From assembly GCF_025685685.1 (NCBI RefSeq), contig NZ_JAGSYH010000003.1, positions 496,001 to 560,000 of the forward strand: a DNA stretch of 64,000 nucleotides, in the 5' to 3' direction. A model generated the notes under the pieces. The model made no database searches. It was not told where the DNA came from and was given only the letters and a program-made list of their open reading frames with translations. The translations under genes were made by a program, and so were the position numbers. This document shows, in pieces, positions 26,552 through 35,585 of the stretch (within the stretch, counting starts at the first letter, position 1; every line of letters starts with the position of its first letter). The DNA comes from Acidicapsa dinghuensis (GTDB lineage Bacteria; Acidobacteriota; Terriglobia; Terriglobales; Acidobacteriaceae).

Positions 26552-27595
26552 AACCAAAGAAAGAGATCGCTGCTTGCGTTTGCCCAGCAGCGCAAGCAGA
26601 GGCCGCTCGATCGCGAGATACACTCCGATTCCAACGGCAACACCACAGCCAATCAACACCACCAACCAGACTCCTATAGGAACAGGCAATCTCCCCCAAT
26701 GCGCATAACAGAAACGTGCTACCACCGAGACAACCATGAAATGCGCCAGATAGATCGAGTAAGAGGCATCGCCTAAAAACGTCAGCCAGCCCGCAACTTT
26801 CCATTTCTCATCTCGCTCCAGCACGGCCGCTCCATACAAAATTCCCGTCGCCCCAACACCTGCCACCAGGCGAACCGCCATCCCGCGCGTCCACCAACCA
26901 TCAAGAGCCATACAAGCAACAAAGACAAGTGATCCTAACCAGAAAAACAGCCGTGGCCGCACATGCCAACCCTGTTCAAGCGCCCATGCCACAGCAATGC
27001 CCATTCCAAACAGGAGATGATTCGGAGAAAAGATTGTCGCCCAGTACATCTCCGTTGGATTCAGAAAGAAAAGCGCTCCCAGGAACCAAAGCGATAGCAG
27101 AATCGCACCAGCGCGCCTGTGAAAGAGCAGCACAGAAAAGAGCAGATAAAAGAGAATCTCATCGAAGAGCGACCACGAAACCACCATGATCGACTGCCAC
27201 GAAAACAGATGCACCAGCAGCACGCTCGACGCAATCACCCACGGATCACGCATGTAAGCAAGATCGCCTGTGAATGAAACCGAGTGCTTCCACAGCGTGG
27301 GTAGCAGGAAGATCCAATACAGCGGATAAATGCGGCGAAAGCGCTTCCAGTAAAAGGCCGCTCCATTGCGCTGCCGCCTTATATCGTCTCGATGCGCCGT
27401 GTACAGCACAATGCCGCTCAGCACAAAGAAAAGCTGAACCCCCAGCGCCGTCCCTCGCAGCCACAGAAAGAGAGAGTATCGGTGCCAGAGAGATGGCTCC
27501 TCTCCAACAAAGGCCGCGGCATGGCAGATGACTACGAGAATCGCTGCAATTCCCCGCGCAGCCTGCAGGCTCTTGATGTGACGTGAGGAGGACAT
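26540..27595 (-). CDS. Acyltransferase family 3 (OafA/YrhL-type) membrane protein
   Basis: 351 residues with about ten membrane helices. The motif LQAARGIAAILVVICHAA (with the catalytic His), FFVLSGIVL, FYWKRFRRIYPLYWI and the late GDASYSIYLAHF are the family signature. It transfers acyl groups, often acetyl, to exported sugars such as polysaccharide or lipid A units. No linked glycosyltransferase is nearby. Confidence 0.92.
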   Translation of the reverse strand: MSSSRHIKSLQAARGIAAILVVICHAAAFVGEEPSLWHRYSLFLWLRGTALGVQLFFVLSGIVLYTAHRDDIRRQRNGAAFYWKRFRRIYPLYWIFLLPTLWKHSVSFTGDLAYMRDPWVIASSVLLVHLFSWQSIMVVSWSLFDEILFYLLFSVLLFHRRAGAILLSLWFLGALFFLNPTEMYWATIFSPNHLLFGMGIAVAWALEQGWHVRPRLFFWLGSLVFVACMALDGWWTRGMAVRLVAGVGATGILYGAAVLERDEKWKVAGWLTFLGDASYSIYLAHFMVVSVVARFCYAHWGRLPVPIGVWLVVLIGCGVAVGIGVYLAIERPLLALLGKRKQRSLSLVSLS

Positions 27596-27683
27596 CTTGG
27601 CTCGGATCGCGAAAGCAATCGCAGGCTCAGGCTACTGCGGAGCGCCAAGCATGTTGTCTCCGGGATGTCATCACATTGTTTTT

Positions 27684-27776
27684 TGCATTCGCGCGAATGC
27701 GCGAACCGGACGGAGCAGGGGCATTCATACCCCTGAATTAGCCATCCACAAAAGCAGGGGCTTTAGCCCCGGATCG
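27684..27776. repeat. Intergenic repeat with GGGGCTTTAGCCCC hairpin
   Basis: Carries GCGAACCGGACGGAGCAGGG, GGCATTCATACCCC and a GGGGCTTTAGCCCC hairpin, matching 17158, 35429 and 52385. Situated between acyltransferase and glycosidase genes. Confidence 0.7.
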
Positions 27777-27802
27777 CGCTCAACAACGCGGGATACACGC
27801 TC

Positions 27803-30595
27803 CTACCAGGTCAGCGTAACTTTCATAGTCTGCCAACCATCACCTCTGGGGAAATGAAGCTGGAGGAACCACAACTGCAATCGTGGGTCCGAAGCCGATG
27901 TATTGCTTGGCAAATCATCGTCGGACCGGAGCAGCTTTGCCGCCTCGCCCCGATTCTCCGGGTCGCCCTTGATCTGTATCCGTCGATACGGCCCGTTCTG
28001 TCTCAGATAAAGAATCGCTGAACTGTCGGGCGTGCCGGAGAACTCCAGTGTCAACTCGTTCTCCTCGTAATGCTCCGACAGAACCTTGAGCTGAGCGGTC
28101 CGCGAACCAGGAACCGGCAAACTGTGTTCCGGCAAAATCGGTTCAACGGCAGGGGCAGGAAATTGCAGCCGCTCTCCCGTCGCCATCGAGTTCCGATGAG
28201 TACCCGCTCCGGCCCCTCGGACACCCGGAATATCGCTGCGCAACTTGATCTTGGCAAGCTCACTGCGACCGCCTTCCGGCGCATACACAGATACGGTCAG
28301 CAGAGCGTTCGCGCGATCCTGAGAGTTAGGACGGTCGATGTCGTTCGCCTGATCAAAACTCAAATCAACCACCTTGTTCCCCAAATGCAGATTCGAAACC
28401 GCAGCATGCGCCCACCAAGCCGGCAAATGCGGATTCACCGTCACCACATTAGCCGCCGCATCCAGCTCAATCCCAAACAACCCCCGCAGTATCGGCGTAA
28501 TCACCATCGCGCTAGACCACAACTGATGGCTCGTGCTCCTCCCAAACGGAATGAAGTAATCGCCCGACAGCAGCTCCGTCACCGCGCCCGGATCCTGCGC
28601 CCATGTCAAATCCACATTCTGCATCAGCAACTGCTCACCAGCCAGCGGCTGTCCCGCGCGATACTCCGCCAGCGCCGCCCACCCCGTAAACAGCGGCCAC
28701 ACCGATCCCTGGTGATAGCTCATGCCGTCGTAGTAAGGCTCATCGTCAGCCACATCGCGCGTTCCCCAATCCGTGTCGATCGCCGGTGCTGCCCATTCCG
28801 ATAAACACGCCTCCGGATGCGCCAACGCCGCTCCATCATCCCAATACGCAATCGCCGGATACACCGTCCGCGTATGATCCGCAGGACTATTGGGCTGGCC
28901 CGCCGGATTCGTAGCAAACGCATAGCATCCCTTCTGCGCGTCGTAGTATTCCCTCTCAATCGTCTCCGAAATCTGCTTCGCTCTCGCTTGTGCCGCATCC
29001 GCCTTCGTCGAATCCCCAAGCGCCGTCTCCATCACCCCAAAAGCCCGGCTGGCCTGCTCATCCAGCAACGCCAGATACACCTCCTGGTGCGGCATCGCGC
29101 CGGGCCAGCTCTCGACCCAGCCCGTTCCCTGGCTGTTGTCGTAGATTCCGTCGTGGTCCGTGTCATGCGCCGCATCCGTCTCAAACGCCCACGCCTTCTC
29201 AATCGCCTCCCGATGCGCTTTCAGAAAATCCAGATCGCCCGACGCGCGATAGTAATCCCGCACCGTCATCAGAAACAGCGGCGTAGCATCCGCCGCAGCA
29301 TACATGTACGGAAAAGCCTTCCAGTCCACCGTCGGGTCATTCGCCGTCTGCGAATACTCGTGCATGATCTTGCCATCCGCACGCTGCCGCCGCATCAGAA
29401 ACTCCAGCTCTGACCGCGTCAGCGCAAAATCCCCAAACCCATTCACCGCATACAGCGTGTACAGCGCATCCCGTCCAAAGAACCACCCAAACCCCGGCCG
29501 GGCCGAATCCGCCGACTGGTAATACCCCGCCACCATCGCCATCTCCGGCGACGTTACTCCCTGCGGCGAAGCCGATCCCGGATATTCCAGCGTCCGCAAG
29601 TGCTCAATCGAAACCACCGCCCACTGAAATGCCTCATTCAACTTCTTATCCGGCGTGTCAATCTTCGTCGAGCTCGCCAGCACCTCGCGATAGTGCTTCG
29701 CCTCCGCCTCATAGTCCGCAGCGAGATTGTCGTTCAGCCGCTTCAGCGCCTCGCCCAATGCTTCTTCGCTTGCCGTCTTCGCCGTTGTCCCCACCGCCAT
29801 CAGCAGCGGAAAAAATTTATTCCCATCGCGCTTCGGATCGTAGTGCAGACGCAGCTCCAGCGGATGCACCTGCGGCCGCTCCTGGTACGGAGCCATCACT
29901 CCCGGCACCGCACCCGGAATCGTCACCGCACCAGCCAGGTCCGGATAATCCATATGCAGCACGTAATACCCCGGCGTCACTGCCGCAGGCTCTTCCGTCG
30001 AATTTGTCGGCACAGGCGGTACACTCGCGACCCAGTCCGCTCCCGGAATCCCATCATTCCGCCGCGGCCACATCCATTGCATCTCCGGCGTAAATCGGAA
30101 AACAAAATCCGTCGGATGCAGCGCATCGATCTGAAACATCACCACCGGCCCAGTCGACGGCTCATTGCTCCCACCAGCATCCGCCGGCGAAAACATAATC
30201 TGCCGCAGCGTAAACCCCGGATGGCTATAAGTGATCGTCGTGTGATCGGGCCGAACCTCGATATTCGCCGCATGATCGTTCACCGGTATCGGCACCGGAT
30301 ACCCCTCGATATTCGCCTCAATCGTGATGTGGCTCAGCAGCTTCACCGGCAGCACCCACGACTCAAACGTCCCCTCTTGCGTGCCAACCACCACTCCACG
30401 CGGACCCGCCACAGTAAAGGGTTGCGCCGGCTCAGCAGGCCGTGAAATCACCAGCCCATCCTGCGTCAAAGGAAACGCCGCCACAGGTTCAAACACAGGC
30501 CGCGGCATTGGTGCCTGCGCACCAGCAGAGAAAACAGCCACATCAAAAACGGCAACAAATACAAGCAGAGAAGAGAGAAGTCTGAGGAGTCTCAT
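27803..30595 (-). CDS. Large secreted six-hairpin glycosidase (GH63/amylo-glucosidase-like)
   Basis: 930 residues. Signal peptide at the start (LLRLLSSLLVFVAVFDVAVFS). An N-terminal beta-sandwich (about 30-300) precedes an (alpha/alpha)6-barrel-like part with GFGWFFGRDALYTLYAVN, RADGKIMHEYSQ, GTGWVESWPG, YYDGMSYHQGSVWPLFTGW and a C-terminal beta domain. The arrangement is that of trimming glycosidases such as GH63, MGH1-like and amylo-alpha-1,6-glucosidase-type proteins. Substrate unknown. It is a single gene. Confidence 0.72.
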   Translation of the reverse strand: MRLLRLLSSLLVFVAVFDVAVFSAGAQAPMPRPVFEPVAAFPLTQDGLVISRPAEPAQPFTVAGPRGVVVGTQEGTFESWVLPVKLLSHITIEANIEGYPVPIPVNDHAANIEVRPDHTTITYSHPGFTLRQIMFSPADAGGSNEPSTGPVVMFQIDALHPTDFVFRFTPEMQWMWPRRNDGIPGADWVASVPPVPTNSTEEPAAVTPGYYVLHMDYPDLAGAVTIPGAVPGVMAPYQERPQVHPLELRLHYDPKRDGNKFFPLLMAVGTTAKTASEEALGEALKRLNDNLAADYEAEAKHYREVLASSTKIDTPDKKLNEAFQWAVVSIEHLRTLEYPGSASPQGVTSPEMAMVAGYYQSADSARPGFGWFFGRDALYTLYAVNGFGDFALTRSELEFLMRRQRADGKIMHEYSQTANDPTVDWKAFPYMYAAADATPLFLMTVRDYYRASGDLDFLKAHREAIEKAWAFETDAAHDTDHDGIYDNSQGTGWVESWPGAMPHQEVYLALLDEQASRAFGVMETALGDSTKADAAQARAKQISETIEREYYDAQKGCYAFATNPAGQPNSPADHTRTVYPAIAYWDDGAALAHPEACLSEWAAPAIDTDWGTRDVADDEPYYDGMSYHQGSVWPLFTGWAALAEYRAGQPLAGEQLLMQNVDLTWAQDPGAVTELLSGDYFIPFGRSTSHQLWSSAMVITPILRGLFGIELDAAANVVTVNPHLPAWWAHAAVSNLHLGNKVVDLSFDQANDIDRPNSQDRANALLTVSVYAPEGGRSELAKIKLRSDIPGVRGAGAGTHRNSMATGERLQFPAPAVEPILPEHSLPVPGSRTAQLKVLSEHYEENELTLEFSGTPDSSAILYLRQNGPYRRIQIKGDPENRGEAAKLLRSDDDLPSNTSASDPRLQLWFLQLHFPRGDGWQTMKVTLTW

Positions 30596-30694
30596 CGGCG
30601 GGTAGTTTACGGCATTTGCTCCGGCTGCGTCAGATTCGTTCCCGCATACACGGTCATTTCCTATCGGAAAACCATCACGCCACGCCTGTCTGAG

Positions 30695-31564
30695 CTATCG
30701 ATGCATCGTATATTCCGGCGACGCGTCCAGCCTCGGCGCAAACCGCAACACCCTGTCTCCCGCGCCATCAAACACATACTCCTCGCAGAAGCGCGACTCA
30801 TGCTCGCGGTCAAATACATCCAGATACGTCACCGAACCATACGCCAGCAATGCAAATCGCGGCATCGCTGCCGCATTCTCCACCGGCTCGTATCCCCGTT
30901 CCGTCTCTACGCCCCAGTATGTCGAGAGCCGTATCTCGTCCCCCGGCGCCAGCATGCGGTCATGCAGAAACACAGCATCGCCATAAAACGGCCTCTCCGG
31001 AATCTCCGCGCCAGCCGTCATCACCTGGCACCGCGCCTGCGTCTCCATCAGCCGCGCCGGAGTCTTCCCCACATTCCGAATCACCCAATGGAACGCCCCC
31101 TCGCGCGACCAGTCCTGCTCCCCGCGCGCTGGACCAATCAGCAGCCACGCCCGCTCCGTCGCCGCCAGCGACTCGGCATGCAACTGCGCCGCACTCGCAG
31201 CCTCGGCAGCCGCCTCCGTCTGTTTGCTGATCCGCGTCAGCAGCAGCGCACCCACCACCACGACGCCCAGCCCCGCCAGCGCCGCCAGATACTCCGCGAC
31301 TACCCCCGCCTTATCCCAGGGGTCCTTCTCTTTCTGCGAATACGTAATGAACGTCTGCCCGCTCGTATCCTTCGCCTGATCCGCATTTTGCGACTGATCC
31401 TGAGCCTGTTGCTGCTGGCTCGCCGCATCGCTCTTCTTCGCAGCCGGTTTCGCATGCCGCGTCCTGGTCGCAGCGACCGCCATCTCTGGCGCAATCGCAA
31501 CTCCGGACACCAGAGCCAACAACAAACCCACCACCACTACTCGAACCCAGTCCAATCGCCTCAT
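30695..31564 (-). CDS. Membrane-anchored protein of unknown function
   Basis: About 289 residues. First hydrophobic segment near residues 8-30 (VRVVVVGLLLALVSGVAIA), then a Gln/Ala/Lys-rich linker, a second helix (AEYLAALAGLGVVVVGALLL) and a short coiled coil (TEAAAEAASAAQLHAESLAA). The following domain (ERAWLLIGPARG, WVIRNVGKTPARLMETQARC, LAPGDEIRLSTYWGVE) has the beta-sandwich style seen in membrane-anchored hypothetical proteins of Acidobacteria and Proteobacteria. The start at 31564 gives a sensible N-terminus, though the frame extends to 31636. Confidence 0.65.
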   Translation of the reverse strand: MRRLDWVRVVVVGLLLALVSGVAIAPEMAVAATRTRHAKPAAKKSDAASQQQQAQDQSQNADQAKDTSGQTFITYSQKEKDPWDKAGVVAEYLAALAGLGVVVVGALLLTRISKQTEAAAEAASAAQLHAESLAATERAWLLIGPARGEQDWSREGAFHWVIRNVGKTPARLMETQARCQVMTAGAEIPERPFYGDAVFLHDRMLAPGDEIRLSTYWGVETERGYEPVENAAAMPRFALLAYGSVTYLDVFDREHESRFCEEYVFDGAGDRVLRFAPRLDASPEYTMHR

Positions 31565-31657
31565 AAGCCCGCAATCTATCACAGCCAGCCCCTCCGTCCG
31601 CCAATGGACACAGCATTCGTCTGTTCGCCGGTTCACGAACCCGCTAACCTGCTAAAC

Positions 31658-31933
31658 ATGAAAGAAATCATCGCCGTCCTCTTTGGCCTCGGCCTCGTCG
31701 TCAACGGACTCCTCTTCGTCCCGCAGGCCATCGCCCTCTGGCGCAAAAAATCCGCCGAAGGCGTCTCACTTGTCACCTTCGGCGGATTCAACCTGCTCCA
31801 ACTCGTCGGCATCGTCCACGGCATCTACCAGCAAGACCGCTCCCTCACTCTAGGCATGATCGCTAGCTTCGTCTGCTGCGGCGCCGTCACCTCCCAAGCC
31901 ATCCTCTACCGCGTTCGCAACTCTGCGAAATAG
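31658..31933 (+). CDS. SemiSWEET / PQ-loop family small transporter
   Basis: 91 residues, three membrane helices. The first loop reads FVPQAIALWRKKSAEGVSL, with the PQ motif diagnostic for PQ-loop proteins, followed by GFNLLQLVGIVHGI and LTLGMIASFVCCGAVTSQ. SemiSWEETs work as dimers and move sugars across the inner membrane. The real gene is only the last quarter of a longer open frame that begins within the antisense of the neighbouring gene. Divergent from the membrane protein gene at 30695. Confidence 0.85.
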   Translation: MKEIIAVLFGLGLVVNGLLFVPQAIALWRKKSAEGVSLVTFGGFNLLQLVGIVHGIYQQDRSLTLGMIASFVCCGAVTSQAILYRVRNSAK

Positions 31934-31979
31934 CTTGCCTTGCACGCATTGCCAATAAAGTTTCTGGAGAGAACATTGT

Positions 31980-32117
31980 TGTCATCCTGAGCGTAGCGAA
32001 GGATCTGTTTTTGTTCCTGCTTCTCTATCTGTCATCCCCGAAGGGGATCTGCTTTTCGCTCGCATCCCCACAACACGGGCACCTATTCATTCCGCGTTTT
32101 GGCAAGATGAGTGGCCG
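31980..32117. repeat. Composite intergenic repeat (TGTCATCCTGAGCG element, a second shorter copy, and weak hairpin)
   Basis: Element at 31980-32010, then a partial CTGTCATCCCCGAAGGGGAT copy at about 32029-32048, then CTCGCATCCCCACAAC and a decayed hairpin (ACCTATTCATTCCGCGTTTT). Between convergent genes. Confidence 0.65.
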
Positions 32118-32149
32118 TTGCCAAAACCTTCACCGTCACAGTCCAGCCG

Positions 32150-33604
32150 CTACGCCAACAACCCAGGCCGCTCCTTAGCCACCTTCAAAATCAGCTCCCC
32201 AAACAGCGTATTCGCCCACGCAAACCAAGCCCGCGTAAAGTTCTTCGGATCGTTGCACTGAAACGACTCATGCATCAGCCCTGTCCCCGCCGTAGTATCC
32301 CGCAGCCATCGCAAACACTGCTTGATCTCCGCATCGTCAAGCGACGTAAGCGCTCGCATCATGATCGACATCGGCCACACAAACCCCAGCCCAATATGCG
32401 GACCACCCACTCCCTCTGCGGCCGTTCCCTTAAAGAAGTACGGATTATCTCCGCTCAACACAAACTTCCGCGTCTTCAGATACAGCGGATCGATCGGCGC
32501 GCAGCTTCCCAGATACGCCAGGCTCAACAGTCCCGGAGCATTCGCGTCATCCATCTTCAGCACATTGCCGTATCCATCCACTTCATATGCCCAGATCGCG
32601 CCCAGCGTGTCATGTAGCGCCAGCCCATGCTGCGCCGTAGCCCGCGCCACCTCCGTCGCGAGCGCATCGCACTCCGCCGCCAGCTTCACATCTCCCAGCG
32701 GACCCTTCGCCAACTCCTGCAACTGCCGCAAGCTATGCACTGCAAACAGATTCGCCGGCACAAACAGCGGATAAATGCACGCATCATCCGACGGTCTGAA
32801 CATCGAATAGATCATCCCCACCGGCTTCGCAGGATTGCCAAATCCACTCAGCGGCACCGTGTCCGTCGGGATCGGGCTCGACCTCTGAAATGAATACGGC
32901 CCCGGCCCATGCTTCCGCTGCTGCTCGCGAAACGTCCGCACAATCGTCCACGCCGTATCCTTCCACGCCGCGTCAAACGGCTCCGCCGTTCCCGTCTCCT
33001 TCCAGTACCCATGCGCCAGCCGTATTGGATAGCACAGCGAATCAATCTCCCACTTCCGCTCGCCCACTCCCGGCACATGCTTCGTCTTGTCATCCACCGC
33101 CCAGCTCAGCGGCTTGTCGCCCGGTTCGCGCAAAAACGCATTCGCATACGGATCGAGCCGTATCATCCGCCCTTGCCTGCGAATCACGCCCTCAACAAGC
33201 TCCTTCAGCTTCGCATCACGCTTCAGCAGCGGCAGATACGGCCACACCTGCGCCGACGAATCCCGCAACCACATCGCATCAATGTCGCCCGTCACCACAA
33301 ACGTGTCCGGCTTGCCCTCAAATGTCCCTGGCGAAACCGTGGTATCCAGCGTATTCGGATAGCAATTCGCAAACAGCACCGCCAGATCCCGATCGGCAAT
33401 CTTCTTCTGCGTCGCGGCGATAGTCTCTTCCACCGCCGGACTCACAAACTTCCGCTCCGCCGCCTTGGGCCGCGCCTCCGGCAGTTGTAGCGCCGCTCCA
33501 TACTCTGCCTGCGGCATTCCAAAGCTCGTTGCACTATACGCGGAAACGGCCAGCGCAGCCGCTCCCTTCATCCATTCGCGGCGCGTCACATCGTAAATCG
33601 GCAT
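32150..33604 (-). CDS. Alpha-1,6-mannosidase, glycoside hydrolase family 125
   Basis: About 484 residues. Tat-type leader (RREWMKGAAALAVSAYS). The family segments FANCYPNTLDTTV, VTGDIDAMWLRDSSAQVWPYL, WAVDDKTKHVPGVGERKWEIDSL, IYSMFRPSDDACIYPLFVPAN and LMHESFQCNDPKNFTRAWFAWAN are present in order. Metal-independent inverting exo-mannosidases of this family trim alpha-mannose from mannans or N-glycans. ATG at 33604 has GGGAAG about 9 bases upstream. Divergent from the cNMP-DUF1003 gene. Confidence 0.92.
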   Translation of the reverse strand: MPIYDVTRREWMKGAAALAVSAYSATSFGMPQAEYGAALQLPEARPKAAERKFVSPAVEETIAATQKKIADRDLAVLFANCYPNTLDTTVSPGTFEGKPDTFVVTGDIDAMWLRDSSAQVWPYLPLLKRDAKLKELVEGVIRRQGRMIRLDPYANAFLREPGDKPLSWAVDDKTKHVPGVGERKWEIDSLCYPIRLAHGYWKETGTAEPFDAAWKDTAWTIVRTFREQQRKHGPGPYSFQRSSPIPTDTVPLSGFGNPAKPVGMIYSMFRPSDDACIYPLFVPANLFAVHSLRQLQELAKGPLGDVKLAAECDALATEVARATAQHGLALHDTLGAIWAYEVDGYGNVLKMDDANAPGLLSLAYLGSCAPIDPLYLKTRKFVLSGDNPYFFKGTAAEGVGGPHIGLGFVWPMSIMMRALTSLDDAEIKQCLRWLRDTTAGTGLMHESFQCNDPKNFTRAWFAWANTLFGELILKVAKERPGLLA

Positions 33605-33775
33605 GTATCTTCCCAGCTTGAGATAGCAATTCTGCTGCAAGCCCATTCTAAAGAACCCAGCCTCCCGCCGGCTGCCTCGTCCTCCGTTTGCCAATAACAC
33701 AAAATTCTCTCGTCTCTGATATCGTCTTGTGACGCCGCTTTTCAAGCCAGACTGACCAAATCGGAGCGACCCAGC

Positions 33776-34639
33776 ATGCCCTGCGATCCCGAAGAACTCA
33801 AGCACGTTCCCCTCTTTCAACTCCTTGACGACGAAGAGTTAGCCGTCCTCGCCTCTCAGGTCGAGCCCAGAAAGTTTGCCGCGCGTCAGCGCATCTTCAA
33901 GATCGGCGAGCAATCCCTGCGAGCCTACGTGCTCCTCTCCGGTACAGTGCACGTGACCACCGTCGATGAGGATCAGCAGGAGGTACTCATCGACGCCCCT
34001 GCGCATGGAGGCGTCTTCGGATTTGCCTCCATGATGGACCAGACGGAGCACCAGTCGAATGCCATGGCGATGGAAGAATCCACCTGCATCGAGATCGACC
34101 GCCACGACATCTCGGTCCTGCTCGAAAAGAAACCCATGGCAGGCCTCGACATGCTCACCATGATGGGCCGCCAATTCCACGCCACACAGCGCCTCATCAA
34201 GATGCGTGCCGCGCGTAATCCCAACACGTTGATAGAGGAGGACGCGACCTTCGGCGAACGGATCGCCGACCATGTAGCAGGTTTCGGCGGATCATGGACC
34301 TTCATCATCTCCTTTTGCGTCGCACTCGTTGTCTACTCCACCACAAGCATTCTGCTCAGAAACAAATCCTGGGACCCCTATCCCTTCATTCTTCTCAATC
34401 TCTTCCTCTCCATGCTCGCCGCCATCCAGGCCCCGGTCATCATGATGAGCCAGAACCGCCAGGACTCAAAAGACCGCCTGCGCAGCGAGCTGGACTTCGA
34501 CGTGAACCGCCGCGCAGAAGCCGAAATCCAGGCCCTCAGCAACAAACTCAACCTCGTCACTGAGAAGCTATGCGACATCGAAGAAACCATGCGCGAACGC
34601 GCCGCCTCACCGGATCAGGGTATTACGGGCAAAAAGTAA
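33776..34639 (+). CDS. Cyclic-nucleotide-binding domain fused to DUF1003 membrane domain
   Basis: 287 residues. Residues 5-120 form a CRP-type cyclic-nucleotide-binding barrel (VPLFQLLDDEELAVLAS, LLSGTVHVTTVDE, GGVFGFASMM). The rest is DUF1003: FGERIADHVAGFGGSWTFII, two membrane helices (IISFCVALVVYSTTSILL; FILLNLFLSMLAAIQAPVIMM) and a charged coiled-coil tail. The fusion suggests a small membrane protein gated by a nucleotide, but the ligand is not shown. Confidence 0.87.
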   Translation: MPCDPEELKHVPLFQLLDDEELAVLASQVEPRKFAARQRIFKIGEQSLRAYVLLSGTVHVTTVDEDQQEVLIDAPAHGGVFGFASMMDQTEHQSNAMAMEESTCIEIDRHDISVLLEKKPMAGLDMLTMMGRQFHATQRLIKMRAARNPNTLIEEDATFGERIADHVAGFGGSWTFIISFCVALVVYSTTSILLRNKSWDPYPFILLNLFLSMLAAIQAPVIMMSQNRQDSKDRLRSELDFDVNRRAEAEIQALSNKLNLVTEKLCDIEETMRERAASPDQGITGKK

Positions 34640-34689
34640 GGCGCAGTTCCGGCTATACTGTGGCTCACCTTTGACCGGGAGTGATTTCC

Positions 34690-35340
34690 ATGCCTGTAGC
34701 CAAGACATTTGATCCACGCGCCTTCGACCCGCGTGTCGACATGTACATCACAAAGTGCAAGCCTTTCGCGCAGCCCATCCTGGAGCACTTACGCGAGTTG
34801 GTGCACAAAGCCGTCCCCGACGTAACCGAGACCATCAAGTGGAGCCATGCCTTCTTCGAGTACAAAGGCGTCATCCTCGCCAACATGGCCGGCTTCAACG
34901 AGCACTGTAGCTTCGGCCTCTGGGGCAAGGACATGGCCCAGGTCCTCAACGACGCTGGCCTGCTCTCCGGTGAAGGCATGGGCTCGCTGGGCAAGCTCAC
35001 CAGCGTCAAAGATCTTCCTGCAAACAAGCAGATGATCGCCATCCTCAAGCTCGCGGCAAAACAAATCGACGAAGGCAAATACGTTAGCTCCATGGCGCGC
35101 CCGCGCGTAGCCAAGGAACCAAAAACCGAAGTCGAGATGCATCCCGCATTTGCAAAGGCTCTAAAGGCAAACAAAGCCGCAACCGCGGTCTTTGCAAAGT
35201 TCAGCCCCAGCTGTAAGCGCGAATACCTCGAATGGATCGCCGACGCCAAGCGCGACGAAACACGCGAAAAGCGCATCACCCAGGCCGTCGAGTGGATCGC
35301 CGAAGGCAAGCAGCGAAACTGGAAATACCAGAACTGCTAA
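34690..35340 (+). CDS. YdeI/OmpD-associated-type protein with DUF1801 domain
   Basis: About 216 residues. The N-terminal part (CKPFAQPILEHLRELVHKAVPDVTETIKW ... FFEYKGVILANMAGF) is DUF1801-like. The C-terminal part (HPAFAKALKANKAATAVFAKFSPSCKREYLEWIADAKRDETREKRI) is the Omdp/YdeI helical domain. The ATG at 34690 has GGGAG 8 bases upstream, so the GTG at 34681 was not used. Function unknown beyond a suggested stress role in relatives. Confidence 0.87.
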   Translation: MPVAKTFDPRAFDPRVDMYITKCKPFAQPILEHLRELVHKAVPDVTETIKWSHAFFEYKGVILANMAGFNEHCSFGLWGKDMAQVLNDAGLLSGEGMGSLGKLTSVKDLPANKQMIAILKLAAKQIDEGKYVSSMARPRVAKEPKTEVEMHPAFAKALKANKAATAVFAKFSPSCKREYLEWIADAKRDETREKRITQAVEWIAEGKQRNWKYQNC

Positions 35341-35364
35341 AAAATAGCGAAGGTTGCTGACAAA

Positions 35365-35420
35365 CCTATCAAAAAGATAGGCCAGAGTAAAAAATAGACC
35401 GCGTCAAAAAAGATAGACCG
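35365..35420. repeat. Short hairpin and three AAAAAGATAG direct repeats
   Basis: CCTATC-AAAAA-GATAGG hairpin (35365-35381) overlaps three near-copies of CAAAAAGATAGACC at about 35370, 35388 and 35404. Possibly a decayed tandem element after the YdeI gene. Confidence 0.5.
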
Positions 35421-35428
35421 GGAAGGTA

Positions 35429-35490
35429 GGCAGGGGATTTATCCCCGGCACAAAGCAAACGCGATCACCGGGGCTTCAGCCCCTGAGGCG
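35429..35490. repeat. Intergenic repeat with GGGGCTTCAGCCCC hairpin
   Basis: GCAGGGGATTTATCCCCGGC and CCGGGGCTTCAGCCCCTG copies in the same order as at 17158, 27684 and 52385. Confidence 0.7.
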
Positions 35491-35585
35491 AGTTTTGATC
35501 CTTGCTGGGCAGCCTGACCTGCTGAAAGCAGCAGTATCTCTGCCTCCAACAAAATCGCTTGCAATCAGACTCGCAAATCAACCCC

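Noticed and set aside
30701..31657. Long plus-strand open frame ahead of the SemiSWEET gene
   Set aside because: It is antisense to a real membrane protein, Arg/His-rich, and lacks a start site; only the final 91 codons are coding.
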